Shown here piece by piece: positions 1-13,444 of a stretch of 64,000 nucleotides of DNA. Positions within the stretch are counted from its first letter, which is position 1; each line of letters opens with the position of its first letter. Below the pieces are notes generated by a model that saw only the letters and a list, made by a program, of their open reading frames with translations, searched no databases and was not told where the DNA came from. The translations under genes and the position numbers were made by a program. This stretch comes from Todiramphus chloris collaris (taxonomy: Eukaryota > Chordata > Aves > Coraciiformes > Alcedinidae). Where the stretch lies: contig JANVCC010000018.1 in the NCBI GenBank assembly GCA_025345505.1, positions 10,493,178 through 10,557,177 of the forward strand. Reading direction: 5' to 3'.

Positions 1-3000
1 GCTGTCCTTTCACTGCATGCTGCCAGTCTTTACCAGCCAACAGTTTAAAAAACTGGAGCTGAGGGAAGGGAAAGCCAATCCAAATACACCTGTCTGAAAA
101 TTAATCCAATACTCTGAGTTACTGAACTCTTCCCAGAAGAGCTTCAGGTATAGAAAAAACACATGTTTATACCAAATACTTAATTTGGGCCCCCATTTGA
201 TGATGCAAGCTTCATGAAACTTAAGTAGACTCCACTCATCATCATATGTCCACTTTTAACATTGTACTTTGATCCATTAATGAAAAGACTTAAAAAAGAA
301 AAGACACACAGGCTTCCACTTAATGGATAATTTTTCGTGATTACGAACTGTTTGTTGCTGTTATTATTATTCCTTTTTACCCTTTTTAAAATGCCCCAAA
401 TTCTATTGTTCTTAACAAACTTAACAAGAAACTAAACCCTTGGTATAGTCACAATTTCTTTTTTGATTCAATGGCAGTTCCAGATAAAAGTTTGGTAGGA
501 AAACTGATGATGTAGGGAGAAGGGTACAAGTTTTTGAACTCTACCACTGATCTGCTGTTTTTAAACTTCAGAAGTTTTACAGGACTGTTGGGAAATAGCA
601 CAGAGGATAATTACACAGAGATGAATGTAGCTGTGAAACTCCTGTGAAGGGTTGTGTGATTGTGTTTCAGAGTGACACAGGTTTCCCCTTAGTGTAGTAA
701 ATGGGCACACACTGTCTCTAATGGTTCTACTAGGAGAAAGAGAGCTACCTTAACTCCCTTCTTGGACAGAAAAGGAAATGTAATGAGGAAGACTTTATGT
801 ATGTCTGATTTTTTGATTGTACTAGAGGTGAAACATGGCTTTGTTTAAGTACTCTGAATTTCTATTTGAGCATTTGACAATGGCAACCTAAACATAGCTC
901 TGCTTGATAAATAAATTCTTGTTGGCACTTTGAAAGTCAGTAATTCTCTGACAGTAAAAACTTTTAAAAACACATGGAGGCATTCAACTATCCAGAATGA
1001 AAATACCTAAATCCCTCAAGCTTCAGCTATCCCTTAAAAAGACCCTTCACTGTGTTCGATACTCAGTTTAGTTCTCTATTTTTCTGTATTTATCCAAGAC
1101 AGGGGATGGCTACTGTTGCATACTTCTACAAGTTAGCTACCTTGGAGTTGTCTTTTAAAAAAATTATCCTACATTTATATGATTTTGAAGTGCATTATAA
1201 TGATTTTTTTTTTTTTTAAGTTCTGAAGAAAAGAAGTCTAATATACTAAATCAGTATAAAAGGTTATAATTCTTTCTGTAATTCATAGTAAACTTGTGAA
1301 ATTAAGAAAATGAAATCCAGATTTCACTTAGAATCTACCCTGGAGAACATGTCTGTATATACTTTTTAATATTGGACCTGTACTGGATACCTTTTTTATA
1401 CTGTATATATCTTTTAATTCAAATTTGTCCTTTCCCAGCATCCTGGAGCTGAATTAAAGAAGATCCCCAGATCTGAATCCCCTGAACTTGATGTTTTGCT
1501 GTCATAACGGAAGGGACATGACTCCACAGATCACTTACTTCCATTAGCAGGTTTTTCTAACTGCATTACAGAAGCTGGAGGAGATTATTAAACTGCAGAG
1601 TTCAGTGAAGTATTCTCAGATGGTGTTTCTCAAAGTATCTGCATGACCATAATGGGACTTCAGCATCTCAGCATCTAATTTTAAGGCATTTGCTGCTAAT
1701 AGATTCCCCAACCCTTTGGTATCCTGCAGTCTTTCCAGTTCTGTCCCCCCTAGATGTGAGACACACGATGTAGTGTCCTTTCATCTCCTTTCTCAACCTT
1801 GCAGCTGAAACACTTCCCACTTATGAGAGGATGTAATAGCCTCATTGTAACTAATTTAGGGTTGTATCATGGCTGTATTCATTAGCATATGCAAAAGGAA
1901 AAGCTTAGCCTGTATCTTATGGCACCCAGTATTAAATGGAGTACTCTGTCCAGGACCTACCACTCAGTATGAGAAAATGTAGCAGACTCAGGACTCTTAT
2001 GATAATCTCAACAGTTTCTTTAGTAATTCCACCAGTCAATAAAAAACCTGCATGATATAAATGTTCAATCTTCAAATCATAGGACAGATTAATATTCGCT
2101 CAGAGTTTCAGTTCAAGTGCTATCTCTGTAGCAGCTCTTGGCAGCATTTCTCATTAGTCTCAGTGAGTATATTATCTTTCTTAATTAGAAACACTTAAAT
2201 TTTTTAGTCATGGGAATTCAAGGGTAACAAAAGAAGAAGAAATATTGTATGATTTATTTTAATTGCAGATTTACACACTCTTGGCTGGAATAGGAAACTG
2301 GAAGTTATGGTCTTAGTCTAGCATTAGATAGGTAGTCACGTCTGTACAGTACGTAATTCAGAAAACAGAACTAGCCTCGGATACGTGTGAAAGAAAGACT
2401 TCAGTGTTCAAGGGAATGTGTATTTAGTCACGCAGTGGGACTACGAATGATAGAGTTTTATGAAATGGTTGGGAATCTTCATGTTCATGTGGAGATCTTT
2501 AGTAAGGAATTGAATCCTGTATCTGTGAGGTCAGTGGGAGGTGAAGAAATGCTCCCAATACAGGGGTTCTGGTGAAATCCTGGACTCCTTATACTCAGCA
2601 GCATAAGTCACACTGACATCAGGTTGTTCATGGCCCTGCCATACTCAATGCAGCAGAAGAAATTTGTCTCCTTACCCCCTGTAGTGTCTTAACTAAAATG
2701 ATGGATTTGGATATTTAGCCAGGAGCAATAGTAGAATTTGGGATGCAAATACATAAATATCTTATGACTGTTCCCTACATCCCCAATGCCCCATTAACTC
2801 TTTTAACATAGTATGCAAAGAAAGGGAAGTTTTTAGCTAGCAAAAGCCATGAACTTTTGCTAAAAATGCAGCTAATGATTCAAATCATATCAAAAGATAA
2901 ATATAAATAGATTGTTCTGTTATAATTGCTATTTTTGCATCTCCATTTTTTGATCAGATGTGTATGCATCAGTTTGTCCTAATTTTTTTCCTCCTCACTT

Positions 3001-3417
3001 TAGGCAGTATTCATTCCACCTAGCTGAAGGTCAGGATACATCTCACCTAATTTCAACCATCTAAAAGGTAGAAAATATCAAGTCTTAGTAATTCTAAGAG
3101 TTTTATAGAGTAATTCTAGAGTTTTCTCTATGATCTTAAAATACAGAAAGACATCTTCAGAGTGTAATTCACCTTACTGATATTAAGGGCCCACGATAAG
3201 AGACAGTGCCCTCCAGAGATACCTGTCTTTTTGTTGACAGCAGAGGAAGTTAAGCTTCTTTACATTGTCCGAGCTCATCATGTAGATGGTTATGTCTTGC
3301 TGAATATTGTTGGCTGTACAACGCTTCCAGTAATGGAAGTGTGGGAATAAACAGGTGGAAGGCAAGAGAAGCAGGTACATCTCACAGATCGACTTCTGGT
3401 GTCATGTGGCTACTTGA
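1..3417. other. Unique AT-rich non-coding DNA
   Basis: No recognisable gene, LINE, LTR or RNA gene. Only short homopolymer runs (T12 near 1206) and one 62-codon frame at 2387-2575 without motifs. Confidence 0.6.
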
Positions 3418-3441
3418 TTTTTTTTTTTTGTTTTTTTTTTT
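3418..3441. repeat. T-rich tract (A-tail-like on the minus strand)
   Basis: T12, G, T11. On the minus strand it reads A11-C-A12 at the end of a GC-richer block (3442-4045), the arrangement expected of a retrocopy tail; see the finding for that block. Confidence 0.9.
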
Positions 3442-4045
3442 GGGGAGGTCACATAATCCAATCTCTTCATAACCCAAAATTGTCTAGTGCAGCTGTTGGG
3501 ACATGAGAGCAGGAGTACAGGGGAGGTGTGAACAGAGCACCCAAAACTACTTGAGAAGGCATTTGTTAAAGATGAAGGCACCATCATGCCATGGAACAGC
3601 AACTGGTCAGTTGCAGACACTTTACAATCAAAGGAGTCAGCAGGAAGGATGGAGGGATAGAGAACAATGCAGGCACAGAACAACAGCCAACACTCACTTT
3701 GGTGCTACCAGGAGCCACCCCATGGCATCAGTGCCCTGCTCAAGCCACCCCGAATGTCCTCCCCTGGGACACTCAGGAACTCACACCCAGACAGAGATGG
3801 GCAGTGTGGGCAGTGAGCAGGGCTCTGTGTGCATGCACGCAGCCTCAGGAATGGTGATTAGGGACCTGCAGGTGCCACCTCCCAGGGGTTTCTCTCCCTC
3901 GTGATCATCAGGGTTGGCAGGGAGCAACACAGGCTCTCAGGACTGGAGTACCTGCATCTCCTACAGCGAGATGCATCTCCCAGTAGGGACTGCACTGCCC
4001 AGGGAGGTGCATGTGCCTGAAACCCACACAGGCTATGGGAGGATG
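3442..4045. other. GC-richer block of unknown origin next to an A-tract
   Basis: About 600 bp with clearly higher GC than both flanks and rich in CAGG/CCTG words. It includes the 12-bp palindrome GAGATGCATCTC at 3968-3979. Open frames of 133 and 88 codons run through it on the plus strand but have no recognisable motif. On the minus strand the block ends in an A-rich tract (3441-3418). Not recognised as a known repeat. Confidence 0.4.
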
Positions 4046-4214
4046 TGTGTCTGATTAAAATTTATTTTATAAAAAAATTAGGTTTAGCAGGAAATTTCAA
4101 AATCTGTAGGTGTTAGTATATTAACACTTTATGTGTCTAATGTGGTGTTTCTGTTGTGAATATTAATCCTATATCTATAGCTCATTGACTGATGATTAAG
4201 TGTTAATAAATCAT

Positions 4215-4235
4215 AAATCATTTTGATAATGATTT
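4215..4235. repeat. Inverted repeat, 8-bp arms and 5-nt loop
   Basis: AAATCATT, TTGAT, AATGATTT. An AT-rich small hairpin within a stretch full of TAAT-type words. Confidence 0.75.
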
Positions 4236-6994
4236 GGTTTAAACAAATGAACTGAGTAGTTTTTCCTTACATTACTACTACCAGATGACATAAAGTTGCC
4301 ATTAGTTTGAGGTCACTCGTGCATCTATTTGCAACTCTGGTCCTCAGAAGAAGCTTCCCTTTTTTTCCAGTATACAGTAGCATAATTTTGAAATTCAGCT
4401 GCTCGAGTTCTGCTTGTCAATGTAATAAATTCTTTGTTGTCTGATGTTGAGAATTTCTCCCTAAGTACGGGAAGGTTTGTTGTTATTTTTTATTTTGTTT
4501 TGTTTGGGTTTTTTTCATAGTAACACCTAAAATTTAATAACATCAGTATATCATATGGCAATGATGATTTCATTAAGACAGACATAAATAATCAGTCTTT
4601 TTGAGACTCATTGTAAAAGACAAGAAGTTCTAGCCTTCAGAAAATACAGAGAAAAAAAAAATTCTGTGATGAATTTACCTTAAATTTTGGTCTGCTTAAT
4701 GTCTTTTATCAATTTCTATTGTCTTAGTTTAACAAATGGAATCATAAATAATTAAATCTACATCAATTGCACTTATCTGCAATTAGATTTTTTTTCAGTA
4801 TGCTGTTTTATGAATATTTAATAAACTGTGTAACCTTGATGGAAGAAGTGCAATTCAGAAGGCCATAATGAATATTTAGAAAATCTTGCTTTTTGATCTC
4901 AACTTCTGATTTTAAATTAACATCCAGTAAATATTTCTGCACAATGTTCAGCTCAACAAGTCTAATATCTATATACACGGATAGTTTTGAGGTATCTTTT
5001 CTACTTCAAAGGAACTCAGTGCTTTTTTTTAAGCTTCTAATAATTATGACCTAAAATTTTAGAGTACATATGTTAAGGTATGTATTAGAAAAAAATAAAA
5101 TTAAAAATAAACAACCAACCAAACAAACAAAAAGAGTTATTCCTAAAATATATATTTAGGATGTGTCATGAAAAAAAGGAAATATTATCTGCATGAGAAG
5201 CTATTAAAATAGAAACCATGATTCACTGACAGTTCAGTCTTTGCTTCTTGAGAGACAGGAAAAAAATAGCTAAAAGTTTTGTTTGATTTTCTTCAGTTTG
5301 CCACAGTAACTTTATTTTAAAACATACTGTCATGGGAGAAATGCTAACCCACCAGTATGGATTTGCAGTATTCACATTTGCCAGTCATTTAAAATACAGC
5401 AAATAGAAATTGCAAGAAGACAACTGTCAAAAAAAAAGATAAATACATGTGAGGTATATTCTTCTAGCAATAAGCAAGTAGACATTATTCAATCAAACCA
5501 AGGCTTATTCTTCTGAAATATGTGTGAGATACAGGAAAACAGAAGCTCAGCCCTGGGTAAATCTCTGGAGTCAATCCCATAGAGTGCTGTGACACTTGGA
5601 ACTCTCTCTGGAAAGTGCTATAGAGCAGTATCTTGACAATGGTGAAAAAAAAGGGCAAAGTAAGTCTGTGAGATCTTAGACATCCCTCCATCCGCCTCAC
5701 TTCAGAATTAGCTCAGGAAACTGCTGGAAGAATTGTGCTGAACACACAGGAAATCTGTTAAAAATACCCTGTGTTCCAGAGCCTAAAGACACCTACAGTT
5801 CAGGCAGCTGTCAACTCTGGAAGAAACTGGAGATGGGAATCTAGCTAAAGCACCTATAAATACTGCCTTCAGTGAGAGGACAATGGTGATTTTGTTCACA
5901 TTGAAGCCCTGGAAATTGATTCAGTGCAGAATAAAACAGAAGAGATTCCTGGTGAACCTCACTGACAGAGGCAAGCTGGCTGTCTGCAGGCAAAATGTGT
6001 TCCCTCTTCTGCCAACTGTTATTGCCCTGAGCACAGATCTTGGTGTTCTGTAAGTAGGTGCTCACAGGCTGCCAAAATATTATACAGAAAGACAATGTCA
6101 GTCTGAATTAAGGTGCAGTTCAAAAGTTAAACAGCTAGATGGTGGCTGTTTCTGACTTCAGATTAGAGAAAGATTAATCTGTTTTGCAAAAAGTTTATTT
6201 ACTGGCAGAAAGTTTGTAGTTTGCAAAAGATATTTCGAACTGTTGTAGGATGAAAGTTAATACTACCTCCCCTCAGCAGAACAGAGGGGGGAGCAGAGAT
6301 GGGACCCTATTGTAGATGGGATTCTGGTTTCCCCTATATTGTCAAACATCATGACCAGTCTGTAACTACGTGGCCACATGGGCAGCTCCAGTGCTATCTC
6401 ATGAGTAGGTTTAACCACTGCAGTGCTAACATTCTTTAGCAGAGTGTCCCAAAACTAGTATCGTATCTATAAGCCTCTAAGTGCCACCATTCATAGCAGA
6501 CTGCCTAAATTCTGGTGTGGGCAACAAAAGGAAGCAGGATTTTGATTCCCAACAGACTTTTATTTTGTTAGAATAATGCACAAATACCAGTATGACTGCA
6601 CAGTCTAGAGTGAAATAGCTGCTTCAAGCATAGTTGCTTCATTTGAAATCAGATTATTAAATTACTTGAGTTTGGTATTTGATTATAACATAGTTCTGAG
6701 TTTGTTGGCATTTTATTTGCTATTTTCATCAAAGTTGACACAAGAAAATATTTATCTTAGCTATGAGAATGAAAATTGTCTTGTGGAATATGAACATTAC
6801 TGCTTAATATGAATTTCAATGTCTTAAGCAAGCTATTGCTTTGTTTATCTTTCGTTTGGGAGTCGAGAAATGAATGTTTCCCTGAAGTTGGAACAGTTTT
6901 TAAGAATGTTCTGACTGCAAACATAGGAATAAGACTTCAAGTATTTTCATTGCAAGGGTTCTCAACTAGTGTTTCAACAAAAAAGAGTGGGAGG

Positions 6995-7008
6995 AAAAAA
7001 AAAAAAAA
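6995..7008. repeat. Poly(A) tract, 14 bases
   Basis: An A14 run inside a short plus-strand frame that shows no other coding sign. Confidence 0.88.
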
Positions 7009-7884
7009 GATTGATTTGTCTGAATGTAGTTATATATTCTTTCAAATAGACAATTTTCCATGAGGAAAGAAATGGCTATTCAAAGGACAAGGAGAAACAG
7101 TCAATCCCATAAAGAAATCACACACAGAAGGAGTGTTAAAAGAGAAAGAGTAAGTTGTTAAAGCCCAAGCTGAAAACGTCAAGAGCTGCTATTCATAGGT
7201 CCCAGGTTACCACTTACTTTGACTTAGCGTCTATACACACAGCTGCTGACTTACACTGATGTTATTGCAGAGTGATGTGAATGATGAAGTCTCCTTTGCT
7301 GCATGTTTGGAACAAGAATTTTTACATCTTTGTTCTTCTTTGAAAAGATAAAACACTGTTACAAAGTAGCAAAATCAGACCACCAGCGAAACCATAAACA
7401 GAGACTTCATTCATTTCCAAACCTCCTGTGGTCCTGCATGTACAGAATTTACATTTCTGATGTAATTTTGTAGTCCCTGAAAAAGTCTGAAGGAAGTATT
7501 ACACTATGATCTTGATTTCAAGCAAATATTCAGCTTTCAAAAGGAACTGTCCTTCAAGGAGAGGTTGTCTAACCAGCAAGCTATATGACTAAGCCCCATT
7601 TTTTTCTGGTCTCAGTATACATATACATACCAGGTATATGACAGTCTACAAAAGACTAATGCCTGAGATATTAATTTTTCATAAAAATGAAACAGCATTT
7701 CATCTGATTAAAGCTTTGTGGATTTTTTTTTTCAAACATTTAACTAAACAATTTATATGCTCTTACACTGTACATTCTTACTAAAAAAATTCTCCCGCTT
7801 GTGGCTAAGATTACATGAGGTATCAAAGAATCAGGTAAAGATTGCTTCTTTTGTTGGAAAAATTCTAAAGGGAAAGAAAACAGT

Positions 7885-8708
7885 GTGACCTGGATAGGCT
7901 GGAGAGCTGGGCAGGGAGAAATTTAATGCAATTTAACAAGGGCAAGTGTCAAGTGCTGCATCTGGGGAAGAACAACCCCATGGGTCAGTACAGGCTGGGG
8001 GCTGATCTGTTGGAAAGCAGCTCTGGGGAAAAAGACCTAGGGGTTCTGGTGGGCAAGAGGATGGCCATGACCCAACAATGCACCTTCGCGGCCAAGAAGG
8101 CCAATGGCATCCTGGGATGCATTAAGAAGAGTGTGGTCAGCAGGTTGAGGGACATTCTCCTCCCCCTCTACTCTGCGCTGGTGAGGCCCCACTGGGAATA
8201 CTGTGTCCAGTTCTGGGCACCCCAGTTGAAGAAGGACAGAGAGCTACTGGAGAGAGTTCAGCGCAGGGCAACCAGGATTATTAAGGGAGTGGAGCATCTC
8301 CCTTATGAGGAGAGGCTGAGACAGCTGGGTCTCTTCAGCCTGGAGAAGAGGAGACTGAGGGGGGACCTCATTAATGTCTATAAATATGTTAAAGGCGAGC
8401 ATAAGGAGGATGGAGCCAGACTCTTCTCAGTGTCATGCAATGTTAGGACAAGAGGCAATGGGAGTAAGTTGGAGCACAAGAGGTTTAGGGTAAACACAAG
8501 GAAAACGTTTTTCACTGTGAGGGTTACAGACACTGGAACAGGTTGCCCAGGGGGGTTGTGGAGTCTCCCTCTCTGGAGTCATTCAAAACCCGCCTGGACA
8601 TGTTCCTGTGTGACTTGGTCTAGGTGATCCTGCTCTGGCAGGGGCGTTGGACTAGATGATCTTTCTAGGTCCCTTCCAACCCCTAACATTCTGTGATTCT
8701 ATGATTCT
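7885..8708 (+). mobile_element. CR1 LINE, 5'-truncated copy with intact 3' tail
   Basis: The element starts inside the reverse transcriptase region and runs to the CR1 3' end, finishing in an ATTCTGTGATTCTATGATTCT octamer tail at about 8688-8708. A long frame at 7926-8627 holds the C-terminal RT/thumb region ([57 protein letters not shown]). The frame stays open to about 8525, where one base seems missing relative to other copies (ACAGACACTGG instead of ACAGAGCACTGG), so the last part is read out of frame. It is the least damaged CR1 here, probably the youngest. Severe 5' truncation is normal for CR1. Confidence 0.96.
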
Positions 8709-11700
8709 AAAACAAATAAACAATTCTATGTTGCTTTCTTAGAAGTTCTACCTGCATTCCAGTAAGAATTTACAAATTATTGGCATAATTCAGAGAACAC
8801 CAGTAAAATGAGTACTGAAGAATTAAATAGTACAGATAATTTAAGTTAGTGCTCCAAACAGGCAGTTTCTCTAAGGTTTTTTGTTTCTGTGGTAAAACTG
8901 ACACTATCACAGTGATGAAACTATGAAGTTTTTTGTCCATGAAGTCACAAAGAAGATAATGGTAATATCTCTTTGATTTTAATAGTATCAGAACATTATT
9001 CAGAACTTCAAGCCTGGGCACACAGAATAGGTATTTGAGACCATGACTGCAGCTTGTAAAGCCAGGTCTGTCTGAGACAGCTTGAGCCAGCTTGGCATTA
9101 GTTCAGTTGCAGGATCTCAGAGTAGACAACATGGACATTACTCCCTGATCTGGTTTCAGTACACCCACAACTGGGCTGATACCCATGCCTCATCTGGTGA
9201 CCTCACTTATGGAGCTCTCTAACTCATGCAGAGCCATCAGACACAATATCATCTCCAGCATCCTGAGCAGAAGAGCTGTTTCAGCCTGTACTGCACACAC
9301 ATAACCACTGCCACTCACCCAGACACAGCACTGATGTGCCTCCAGTTCTCTGCATGCCTCCCTGTTTCACTCACACCCTGTGCCACCAAGCCAACCTGTA
9401 TAGCATTAGTTCATATACCTTTTATGGAAGCTTATTGTGCTCTCACAGTCAACTCCTAACAGCCTACAAGAGCAATGAATAGAATAGCTTTGATTTGCTA
9501 AGACTTTTCTGTAGATGTGGCACATGTCAATAAATTTTACCCAATATTCCAACTGAAGGCAGCAGTGTGACTCCTCCTGGTTTCAGTCAGCACAGCTGCA
9601 TCACTGGTAAGAGCACTTTGTAAGGTGGCCATGCACCTTAGCTATACACAAGAAGATACTTACTAGAAGAGTCTGTAGTTTCCTCCCAGACCATATATCC
9701 TGATTTCCTTCCAAAACAAATTAGTACACACTGGTGTATGGTCACACTCAAGACTCGTCCTCACAGAGAGTTGGAATGGTGCCAGCTTGCAAAGTTAAGT
9801 ACCAAAACCAATGGAAATGTAAAGAGGCATATCTGCCCAACTTTACTGACACAGCCAAAGGGCTCACGATACTGTTTGCAGTAAGAACTATAGTTTCTGG
9901 CCAAAGGCTTGCAACACAGAGATGAATTTCACTCATTGCTATTACAATTTTAATGTACCATGGACAGCCACTGTTTTTTGCCACTTCAGCACTAAGAGTC
10001 AATAGGACGCTGGACAGACCAAATGAACATTAATTAGGTAAGTTTGAAAAAATGAGAAGTCTACTTGTTACCTAGAAACTGCTTGGAACTAAAATAAGTG
10101 CACAGAGCCTTGTGATGGATTCAAAATTACTGTAAGACTTACTTTGTAAGTTCTTGTAGGGCATGAACAGACTGGAAATGGCAGGAAAAGCAATACAGAG
10201 AGTATCAGCCAACAAAGTAAGTCATGCTGCCAGGGCTAATGCAATAACAGTTTTCAAACTGTACAAACATTTGGAATACAAATGATCTATTCCCTTTCTT
10301 TAAGCACAGCATGCTTTTCTCTACAAATATCTTGAGCCTTGATTTAGCAAATCATTCAGCCATATGCTTGCTCTAAACACATAGCTGAGTTCTACTTGTC
10401 CCATCATAGATTTACTATACGCAGGTATGGAAATTTGTGGCATGCAACAGTGAAATAGAAAGCTTCGCTTTGCCCTTGAGAAGGAAGACTTTCATGTGTC
10501 AGACAAGAAAGTTTCACGTTTTCATTTTTTGTTCTGATTAAAAATGACTCACTTCAAGCGCAAAAACCCCCAGCCTAGGTAGTAGGAATGAACCATTCCC
10601 ATAAAATACAGTCAGTCATGTACCAAGATTATAATAGCATGATAGGCTAGCAAAACCTATTTCAACTTAGTGAGTGTAGTACTCCTCTGCTTTGATCTGT
10701 GCAAAGAAAGTCGCAGCTTTTCAGTGTGGTTCAGTCTAAACCAGCAAAGGTATCTATGCATAAGCCTGTGGACCAAAGTGGAGTAGAAACCAAACAAGGC
10801 AAAATATATCCTGATATAATATAGCAAACACCAAAGAGAACAACAGAAAAAATAAAATCATAATCTGAACAAGCCTCAGAAACAGAAAAGAGGGGAGGTT
10901 TGGGGAGTAGCCTTGATTAAAAAGGTCCTGTAACAGGGTACTCATTTTACTAAGATGATGTCTCTTGTTTCATTCACAGTGCATTCAGAAGAAAAGACAG
11001 TTTGCTTTTTTGTTTGTTTGTTTTCCCAATTAACATCAAAGAATAATCATGAACAATTGAAACAACCCTTATGTTACTGCATTTTTGGTTAAGTGCTTAG
11101 ATCAAAACAAATCATTTTGAAGACTATATTCTTGTTCCCTGTCCTTGTCTGCCTCTGAACTGACTGCACAATACCTCTGCATTTAGTTTTATAACCAATA
11201 GATTTATATTTAAAATACTTTTTCTGTCCCTAGACTCATTGCATTTTAATATTTTAAAGCCATTAAATTGACTGTGGTGAAATCCCTCATCATAAAATAC
11301 TCATTACTTTAAATACATGTGTTTCATTTAACATTTTAGAGCATCCTTCATCTCTTTATTTTTCACTGGTATCTTTTTCATTATCTGTATCCCTTTCCCT
11401 GCAGGCTACTGTATAACCTTCTAAAATATACTTGAAGAGCAAGAACATCCTAGGTTTTGATTTCACTCCCTTCATTGAGGGTAAAGTCATTATATGTCCA
11501 GTTTCTTTTTCACTAAGCCTATTTATCAGAGATATGAAACACTTCACCAGTAAAATTAGCATTATGACTAAATACTATATTTTGTGGCATCCCATTATTC
11601 TGTGTCATAAATCTTGTCTTCTTTTGAACATCTGTGATTCTCTTACTAAATCTTATTGAAAATAATGACAGATCACCCTTCCATACTACCTTCTAAGACT

Positions 11701-13439
11701 CATACTTCCTAAAACTTTCTGAATCAAATACGGTACATAATGTCATTCTTGATTCCAATTTCTGCAAGATTAAAAGTAGCAGTTGCTCTAGAACAAGCTG
11801 TAATACCTATTGGGACTCACAGTACCTGAAGCTATTGATCAGGGTTCTGGGATGTGGCAAATGTCACTAAGCAAGACATGTTTACACTTTGAAAGTCACA
11901 CCAGCACCAGTTTTAATACTCTGGGTTACCAAAGCAGTTTCAGTTTGAAGATGGAGACTACAGTTCCATGATTCCTTTCTTTCTCCACAGCTCTTCTCAA
12001 CTTAAAGTACTAATCAAATGGTAAGTATTTTTGCACTGGGAGAAGGAATGTTTCATGCACCATAAACAGTACGCCTATCCCCAAACTAATCTTCTAGCCT
12101 CTTCCTTTGTTATTTTTACCGACCACATCATAATTGCAGGCATACTTTTTAGTTTTTAAGGGTTTTTGACTTGAGTATGAGATGCATAGTGTGTGGGAGT
12201 TTTTTAATCAGTGAAAACACAATTGAGGGAATGAGATCATGTTCTCAAACACTGTCAGAGAAAGCATAGGTTATTAGACTAGAATTTGACCTTAGCACTA
12301 AAAAGAAATCTTTGGAAAAGTTCAGTGTGAGGTTTGAGTATCATCTGAGTAGACCTTAACATAATGAGTGACCTGGTGTTACTCCATGAGCGACAACTGT
12401 GTATTACAGATCAGGCTGGCAAACTCACTTGTTTTCAACTTTCAACAGAAAATTATTCATTTATTCCACTGAAAATTTATTATGATTTAAACTTTCCAAC
12501 CAACCTTAAGGCTTTATCATGTTGAATTTATCTAGAGTACTCTAAGTGTTATTGCTGGGGCAATGGACATGATTATTATTTCTATGTATCCAGAAAATAA
12601 TTTTTAAAATGTTTTCAGTAAGACGGGTCGATAATTTCTGGAAAAATATCAGGGACTGCACTGTCTTCTTTAGTGTTCTCACAGACTCTCTGGCAGTGCT
12701 CAAACTAAAGCAGAAGTTTAATTGATGGCCTGCTTATATTTGTGACAGATGCAGTTCATTTGATACATTAACAAATGTTTTGGGTTTGGTAGTCTATTTA
12801 AGGCAGTTGCTATTAAATTGTCATAATTTATCATTGATTGTTGCACAGTGTTATCTACAGTCTGGAAATATGCCCTGGCTTCATAATTAAAACTAAGATC
12901 TATAGGATAACAGCTGACCTTTTGACCCTGTCTTTAGCTTAAGACTTATTCTACAGACATTCCCACCATTAAAATGCCAGTTCATCTCCACTGTTTCAGC
13001 AAGATGAGTGTTGGAAAGGCATTCCTTCTGTCTAGCTTAGCTAACTCAATTGAGACACTTAGTGAAATTCAGTCATCAGGTTCTCTTTAAAACTTCTACA
13101 TAGAGCTCAGAAACTCCAGACAACAACCCATCACTTCCCAATGTATTTGTGCTCACTGGTATACTGAGTTACCTTGCAGGATACATGCACAGCTTAGATT
13201 GACCACCTAACACTAACACAACTGGTTTATGTGAGATGAATCACTTCTCTAATGGAAAATATCTTCGTGAACTTCAAATGTTATGGCCAGAAATATAGAC
13301 ATATAGGAGACAGTTCTGTAAGGATACCTGCACATAGGGCTGCAGTACCTCATTTTCCATTGCCTTTCCCTCAAACGGGATCTACAGGCTTGATGGACAT
13401 GAATAGTTTTTATTTAGCGGTTTGTTTAAGTAGATAAAT
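8709..13439. other. Unique non-coding DNA
   Basis: Nothing recognisable beyond short frames (up to 84 codons) without motifs. No repeat identified. Confidence 0.6.
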
Positions 13440-13444
13440 GAAAT

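Larger units (their letters stand above)
4046..7884. other. Unique AT-rich non-coding DNA
   Basis: No gene or interspersed repeat recognised. The part at 4100-4960 is very AT-rich with many TAAT/ATTA words and a small hairpin. A low-complexity CAAC/CAAA patch is at 5108-5134. Short frames (up to 84 codons) show no motifs. Confidence 0.6.

Noticed and set aside
7926-8627. Host gene of 233 codons
   Set aside because: It is the C-terminal reverse transcriptase of a 5'-truncated CR1.
9226-9459. 77-codon Cys/Thr/His-rich frame as a small secreted or zinc-binding protein
   Set aside because: No signal peptide and no regular Cys/His spacing; composition only.
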